Shown: in pieces, positions 50,006 through 52,380 of the stretch
How positions within the stretch are numbered: the first letter of the stretch is position 1
Layout: each line of letters starts with the position of its first letter
DNA from: an uncultured Succinivibrio sp.
Lineage (GTDB): Bacteria; Pseudomonadota; Gammaproteobacteria; Enterobacterales; Succinivibrionaceae
Direction: 5' to 3'
Assembly (NCBI GenBank): GCA_900767695.1
Contig: CAAGAC010000037.1
Span: 1-52,380, forward strand
Length of the DNA: 52,380 nucleotides
The notes under the pieces: model-generated
What the model was told of the DNA's origin: nothing
Databases searched by the model: none
The model's input: only the letters and a program-made list of their open reading frames with translations
Translations under genes and position numbers: made by a program

Positions 50006-50175
50006 AAAAAAAATACCCGGCTTTGATGCCGCCGGGCTTTAAAAGGGATTTATATGAAAGAGCATCAGAACTGGTCTGAAATTCTGTTCATACATCTCTT
50101 AGAATCATCAGAGCGTCAAAAGTTCCCTCCCGGCGTGAAAAAAAAGACCAAATAGGCAACATATTGCTCCGCAAG
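50006..50175 (-). ncRNA. Putative small RNA, copy 3 of the repeat family
   Basis: Third homologue. Plus-strand landmarks are CTCTTAGA (50096-50103) and AAAAGTTC (50118-50125), again 14 bases apart. The minus-strand terminator is GCCCGGCGGCATCAAAGCC-GGG with U8 (A8 at 50006-50013). A minus-strand frame MYEQNFRPVLMLFHINPF with a stop before the terminator resembles the copy 1 frame (F-R-x-V, N-P-F). Promoter not clear; the 5' end is approximate. Copies 2 and 3 are only about 70 bases apart, suggesting tandem duplication. Confidence 0.45.
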
Positions 50176-50192
50176 GAAATTTTTTTGGAAAA

Positions 50193-50254
50193 GCCCTCGC
50201 GACAGGGCCATTGATTCCATTCTTCGGAGATTTTGCTCCGTCAGATTGGAATAC
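50193..50254. repeat. Structured intergenic element upstream of the mglB-like gene
   Basis: Two hairpins lie side by side. GCCCT (50193-50197) pairs with AGGGC (50204-50208). CGGAG (50225-50229) pairs with CTCCG (50236-50240), and this stem is extended by ATTCCATTC pairing with GATTGGAAT around it (one mismatch). No known RNA family was recognised. It could be part of another small transcript or the leader of a longer mglB-like message. Confidence 0.35.
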
Positions 50255-50424
50255 GCTCTCCAAAAGACAGTCCAATACAGTGGCAGTTGATTAAATTTTT
50301 CGACTGCAAGTCCCAAGGCAAGCGCGTTTTCCCCGCAGGCCGCCATGCGGCGCGGGTTTGACCGCCTCCAGAATTTTGTACGTTTATTTCATATTTGGAC
50401 CGCGGCGCCGCTTCAATTGGGTTC

Positions 50425-50433
50425 TGCTAATAT
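50425..50433 (+). promoter_or_regulatory. Candidate extended -10 promoter for the mglB-like gene
   Basis: TGCTAATAT at 50425-50433 fits TG-n-TAATAT. No good -35 is present, as is common for extended -10 sites. It would give a leader of about 35-40 bases. No clear CRP or GalS/GalR-type palindrome is seen nearby. Confidence 0.45.
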
Positions 50434-50476
50434 CGCACCTGTTTCAAACCCATATTGCTTTGAGGTCATGAGAAAA

Positions 50477-51517
50477 ATGTCATTCACTAAGGCAGCCGCC
50501 GCCGGCCTTCTTGCTGTTTCCCTGTGCGCGTCCGCCGCGCAGGATCCCTCCAAGACCGTCAACGCCTTCTACTACGATGGCTCGGATCCGTTCATCTACT
50601 CCTTCAGCCAGACCTTCATCAACGAGGTCCGCACCCGCGGCTTCATGGTCATCGATCACGACGCCCAGCTCGACTTCAACCGCCAGTACAACGAGATCAT
50701 GGCCGCGAGCAAGGAAAAGAGCCAGATGCTGGTGAATCTGCTTGATCCGAACTTCGCGTCCGACGTCATCCAGAGCGTGCGCTCCTACGACGGCAGGGTG
50801 GTGTTCTTCAACCGCCTCCCCGATCCGGGCATCGTCGCCAGCTACAAGGGCGCGTGGTACGTGGGCGGCGAGCCGGTGATGGCCGGCGCCGAGCAGGCCG
50901 AGGTCATAGCCGACTACCTCAAGGCCCATCCTGAGACCGATCGCAACCACGACGGCCAGATCAGCGCCCTGGTGCTCAAGGGCGAGCCCGCCCACGAGGA
51001 CACCACCTGGCGCACCTCCAAGGCCCTGCTCGGGCTGCGCGAGGCCGGCGTCAAGGTGAAGGTCGTCGAGAGCTACTACTGCATGTGGTCTGGCGAGAAG
51101 GCCGCCTCGGCCCTGAGCGATCTGCGCTCGAAGAACGGCGGCTTCAGCGACATCGAGATGATCATCTCCAACAACGACGCGATGGCGCTCGGCGCGATCA
51201 GGGAGCTCCAGTACCAGGGCTACAACCATGGCGCCGGCGATGATAACTACATCCCGGTCTTCGGCATCGATGGCATCCCCGACGCCATCAAGGCCACGCA
51301 GGACGGCTCGCTTGCCGGCACCGTGCAGCAGGACTACACCACCATGGCCACGGTCGCAGCGATGCTGCTCACCCGCGGTCCCGAGGATCTCAAGGGCGTC
51401 TCCGAGCTGACCCACGCCCAGATCAGCGGCAACACCATCCTCATCCCCTACAAGGGGATCAGGGCCGACTTCTGGAAGGGCTTCGACTCAAAGCCCAATG
51501 AGGAAAAGGCGAAGTGA
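50477..51517 (+). CDS. MglB-like galactose/glucose-binding periplasmic protein
   Basis: Type I periplasmic binding protein related to MglB. A signal peptide covers about 1-20 (LLAVSLCASAAQ). VNAFYYDGSDPFIYSFSQTF is the first sugar-binding strand. DRNHDGQISALVLKGEPAHED is cut here as DRNHDGQIS plus LKGEPAHED: it matches the MglB calcium loop (DLNKDGQIQ). ISNNDAMALGAIREL and VFGIDGIPDAI also match MglB. ATG 50477 gives 346 residues (MglB 332) and an 11-base spacing from GAGG. ATG 50468 would add Met-Arg-Lys but puts the ribosome site only 2 bases away. The permease and ATPase genes mglC and mglA are absent nearby. Confidence 0.85.
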   Translation: MSFTKAAAAGLLAVSLCASAAQDPSKTVNAFYYDGSDPFIYSFSQTFINEVRTRGFMVIDHDAQLDFNRQYNEIMAASKEKSQMLVNLLDPNFASDVIQSVRSYDGRVVFFNRLPDPGIVASYKGAWYVGGEPVMAGAEQAEVIADYLKAHPETDRNHDGQISALVLKGEPAHEDTTWRTSKALLGLREAGVKVKVVESYYCMWSGEKAASALSDLRSKNGGFSDIEMIISNNDAMALGAIRELQYQGYNHGAGDDNYIPVFGIDGIPDAIKATQDGSLAGTVQQDYTTMATVAAMLLTRGPEDLKGVSELTHAQISGNTILIPYKGIRADFWKGFDSKPNEEKAK

Positions 51518-51656
51518 ACCGTTGCGCAACGGAAGAAAATCAGTTAGCATAGGCTAACGCAGTAGGAAATGCAGGCGGGGGCAACTCGTGAATCTCCGCT
51601 CCTGCCTAAGTTGATTGCTCGCGTTTGCATGTGTTTTGTGCGCGGCCCTGGCCGCT
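51518..51656 (+). other. Non-coding stretch between the mglB-like gene and its terminator
   Basis: No gene is supported. CCGTTGCGCAACGG (51519-51532) is a perfect palindrome, and GTTAGC/GCTAAC (51543-51548 with 51553-51558) forms a small hairpin. GCAGG and CCTGC further on can also pair. The stretch runs to a clear terminator, so it may be a long structured 3' end of the mglB-like message, or a separate small RNA released from it. Confidence 0.35.
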
Positions 51657-51686
51657 GGGCGGTTCCGCAAGGTTCCGCCCTTTTTT
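51657..51686 (+). terminator. Intrinsic terminator downstream of the mglB-like gene
   Basis: GGGCGG (51657-51662) pairs with CCGCCC (51675-51680) around a CC-GCAA-GG inner stem, then T6 (51681-51686). It is 140 bases after the mglB-like stop. Confidence 0.75.
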
Positions 51687-51790
51687 AGGCCGGGGAGGCT
51701 GAAGCCTGTCCATATCCGCCCGGCAGTGCCCACGGGCCAGCCATGCATTCGGGATCGCCAGCAGCGCCCAAGGGCGCCTTGGAGCGCAAA

Positions 51791-51828
51791 AAGAAAAGGT
51801 CCGGGGTTTTGTCCCCGGACCTTTTCTT
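51791..51828. terminator. Bidirectional terminator at the end of rpsT
   Basis: Perfect 16-bp stem (51791-51806 with 51813-51828), loop TTTTGT. The arms begin and end with AAGAAAA and TTTTCTT, so it can stop rpsT (minus) and any transcript coming from the mglB-like side (plus). The 100 bases between 51687 and 51790 show nothing I can assign. Confidence 0.9.
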
Positions 51829-51845
51829 GGAAAAGAGCTTTCAGA

Positions 51846-52109
51846 TCAGGCCATGGCCTTGACCAGGGCGGAAAGCTTGCTCTTGGTGCGGGCGGCCTTG
51901 TTCTTGTGGATGAGGCCCTTGCAGGCAGAGCGGTCGAGCACGGACTCGGCCTTGATGAAGGCGGCCTTGGCGGCTTCCTTGTCGCCGGTGGCGGCGATCT
52001 TGATGACTTTCTTCACGTAAGTGCGCATAGCGGAACGGGCAGCGACATTGCGCTGACGGGCCTTCTCGGCGAGAACCACGCGCTTCTTAGCAGACTTAAT
52101 GTTAGGCAC
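51846..52109 (-). CDS. rpsT: 30S ribosomal protein S20
   Basis: Small basic ribosomal protein binding 16S rRNA at the body, also known to affect ornithine decarboxylase in E. coli. It starts MPNIKSAKKRVVLAEKARQ, typical of S20, and ends KSKLSALVKAMA; a three-helix bundle. 87 residues, as in E. coli. The start codon is GTG at 52109 (the E. coli gene uses UUG), with AGGAG 6 bases upstream, fitting the translational autoregulation known for S20, where a weak start codon is needed. Confidence 0.97.
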   Translation of the reverse strand: MPNIKSAKKRVVLAEKARQRNVAARSAMRTYVKKVIKIAATGDKEAAKAAFIKAESVLDRSACKGLIHKNKAARTKSKLSALVKAMA

Positions 52110-52175
52110 AGATAGCTCCTGACTGATAACAAAATGGCCACATCATTCCAAATACGGTGGCGCCATGAACGCAGT

Positions 52176-52184
52176 ATTCTATCA
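52176..52184 (-). promoter_or_regulatory. Candidate extended -10 promoter for rpsT
   Basis: On the minus strand TGATAGAAT (52176-52184) matches TG-n-TAGAAT, 67 bases before the start codon. No strong -35. Beyond it, to the right edge at 52380, I see no supported gene. Confidence 0.5.
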
Positions 52185-52380
52185 AAAATGAAGGCTGAGA
52201 GAAAGCTGAATTTTTGCTCTTCATGTCCTGCCCGCGCATAGCTGGAACGGCCGGCGCCATCGCCCCCTGCATCATGCCGTGCAGAAGAGAGGCGCGCGGC
52301 CTGTCCGCCCTCCCGCAAGCGGCATTCCCATCCCCTTCCCAAAACGCGCCACGCGTCACGAAATCGCCCGCGCCGCGGCC

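Noticed and set aside
48484..50175. CRISPR array as an explanation for the three repeats
   Set aside because: Only three copies, more than 100 bases long, diverged, with unequal spacing (one interval contains a whole gene), and no cas genes.
48484..50175. Insertion sequence or MITE as an explanation for the three repeats
   Set aside because: No transposase, no terminal inverted repeats spanning the units and no target-site duplications were found. The hairpins sit at one end with a U run, as in transcription units.
50116..50346. 76-codon minus-strand frame upstream of the mglB-like gene
   Set aside because: It crosses a structured AT-rich region and overlaps small RNA copy 3. There is no ribosome site and no recognisable family. 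It could only be revived by conservation.
52102..52359. 85-codon minus-strand frame upstream of rpsT
   Set aside because: It runs over the rpsT promoter and leader and has no family features.
1..52380. tRNA, rRNA or prophage genes
   Set aside because: None recognised on either strand. Gene content is nearly all core.

Overview
The window is GC-rich chromosome from a Gram-negative gammaproteobacterium. It carries LolCDE lipoprotein export, BamA/Skp outer-membrane biogenesis, lipid A genes (lpxD-fabZ-lpxA-lpxB), a complete Na+-NQR operon, and the classic gammaproteobacterial order map/glnD/dapD divergent from rpsB-tsf-pyrH-frr-uppS-cdsA-dxr-rseP-bamA-skp-lpxD-fabZ-lpxA-lpxB-rnhB-accA-tilS. My best guess for the lineage is an Aeromonadales-like anaerobe, perhaps Succinivibrionaceae. 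That is inference from gene content, not a search result.

Layout. 1-2.4 kb: a 5'-truncated PlsC-type acyltransferase, a small membrane-anchored pilin-like protein, and slyD. 2.4-4.6 kb: thiI facing yajL across a strong shared terminator. 4.7-7.8 kb: lolC-lolD-lolE on the minus strand. 8.0-11.4 kb: pheS-pheT. 11.5-16.3 kb: xseB-ispA-dxs-yajQ-ampG-like, a tightly overlapping operon that starts with a TTG codon. 16.3-22.6 kb: nqrABCDEF behind a structured leader. 22.7-26.5 kb: the accessory part, with an unrecognised 611-residue secreted protein built from two copies of a module of about 190 residues, and a solitary Eco57I/TaqI-like adenine methyltransferase. 26.5-30.9 kb (minus strand): dapD, glnD, map. 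31.0-48.4 kb: the long translation, isoprenoid, envelope and lipid A cluster ending in tilS. 48.4-51.5 kb: a nucleoside hydrolase gene and a solitary MglB-like sugar-binding protein, embedded in AT-rich intergenic DNA. 51.8-52.1 kb: rpsT on the minus strand.

How the genes work together. dxs, ispA, dxr and uppS supply the isoprenoid and undecaprenyl carrier pathway. cdsA, the acyltransferase and accA supply phospholipids and fatty acids. fabZ, lpxD, lpxA and lpxB build lipid A. rseP, bamA, skp and lolCDE assemble and police the outer membrane. rpsB, tsf, frr, pheST, thiI, tilS and rpsT serve translation. NQR provides the sodium-motive force.

The most unusual signal is in the intergenic DNA around the nucleoside hydrolase. 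Three diverged copies of one element (about 48484-48650, 49769-49935 and 50006-50175) read on the minus strand as small RNAs. All share two conserved blocks, CTCTTAGA and AAAAGTTC on the plus strand, at almost fixed spacing (15/14/14 nt), and each ends in a G+C hairpin followed by 7-8 U. I interpret them as a family of sibling small RNAs. Other points worth a look are a hairpin lying exactly between the Shine-Dalgarno sequence and the start codon of cdsA, alternative hairpins in the nqr leader, and a 15-codon open frame with a strong ribosome site in front of rpsB.
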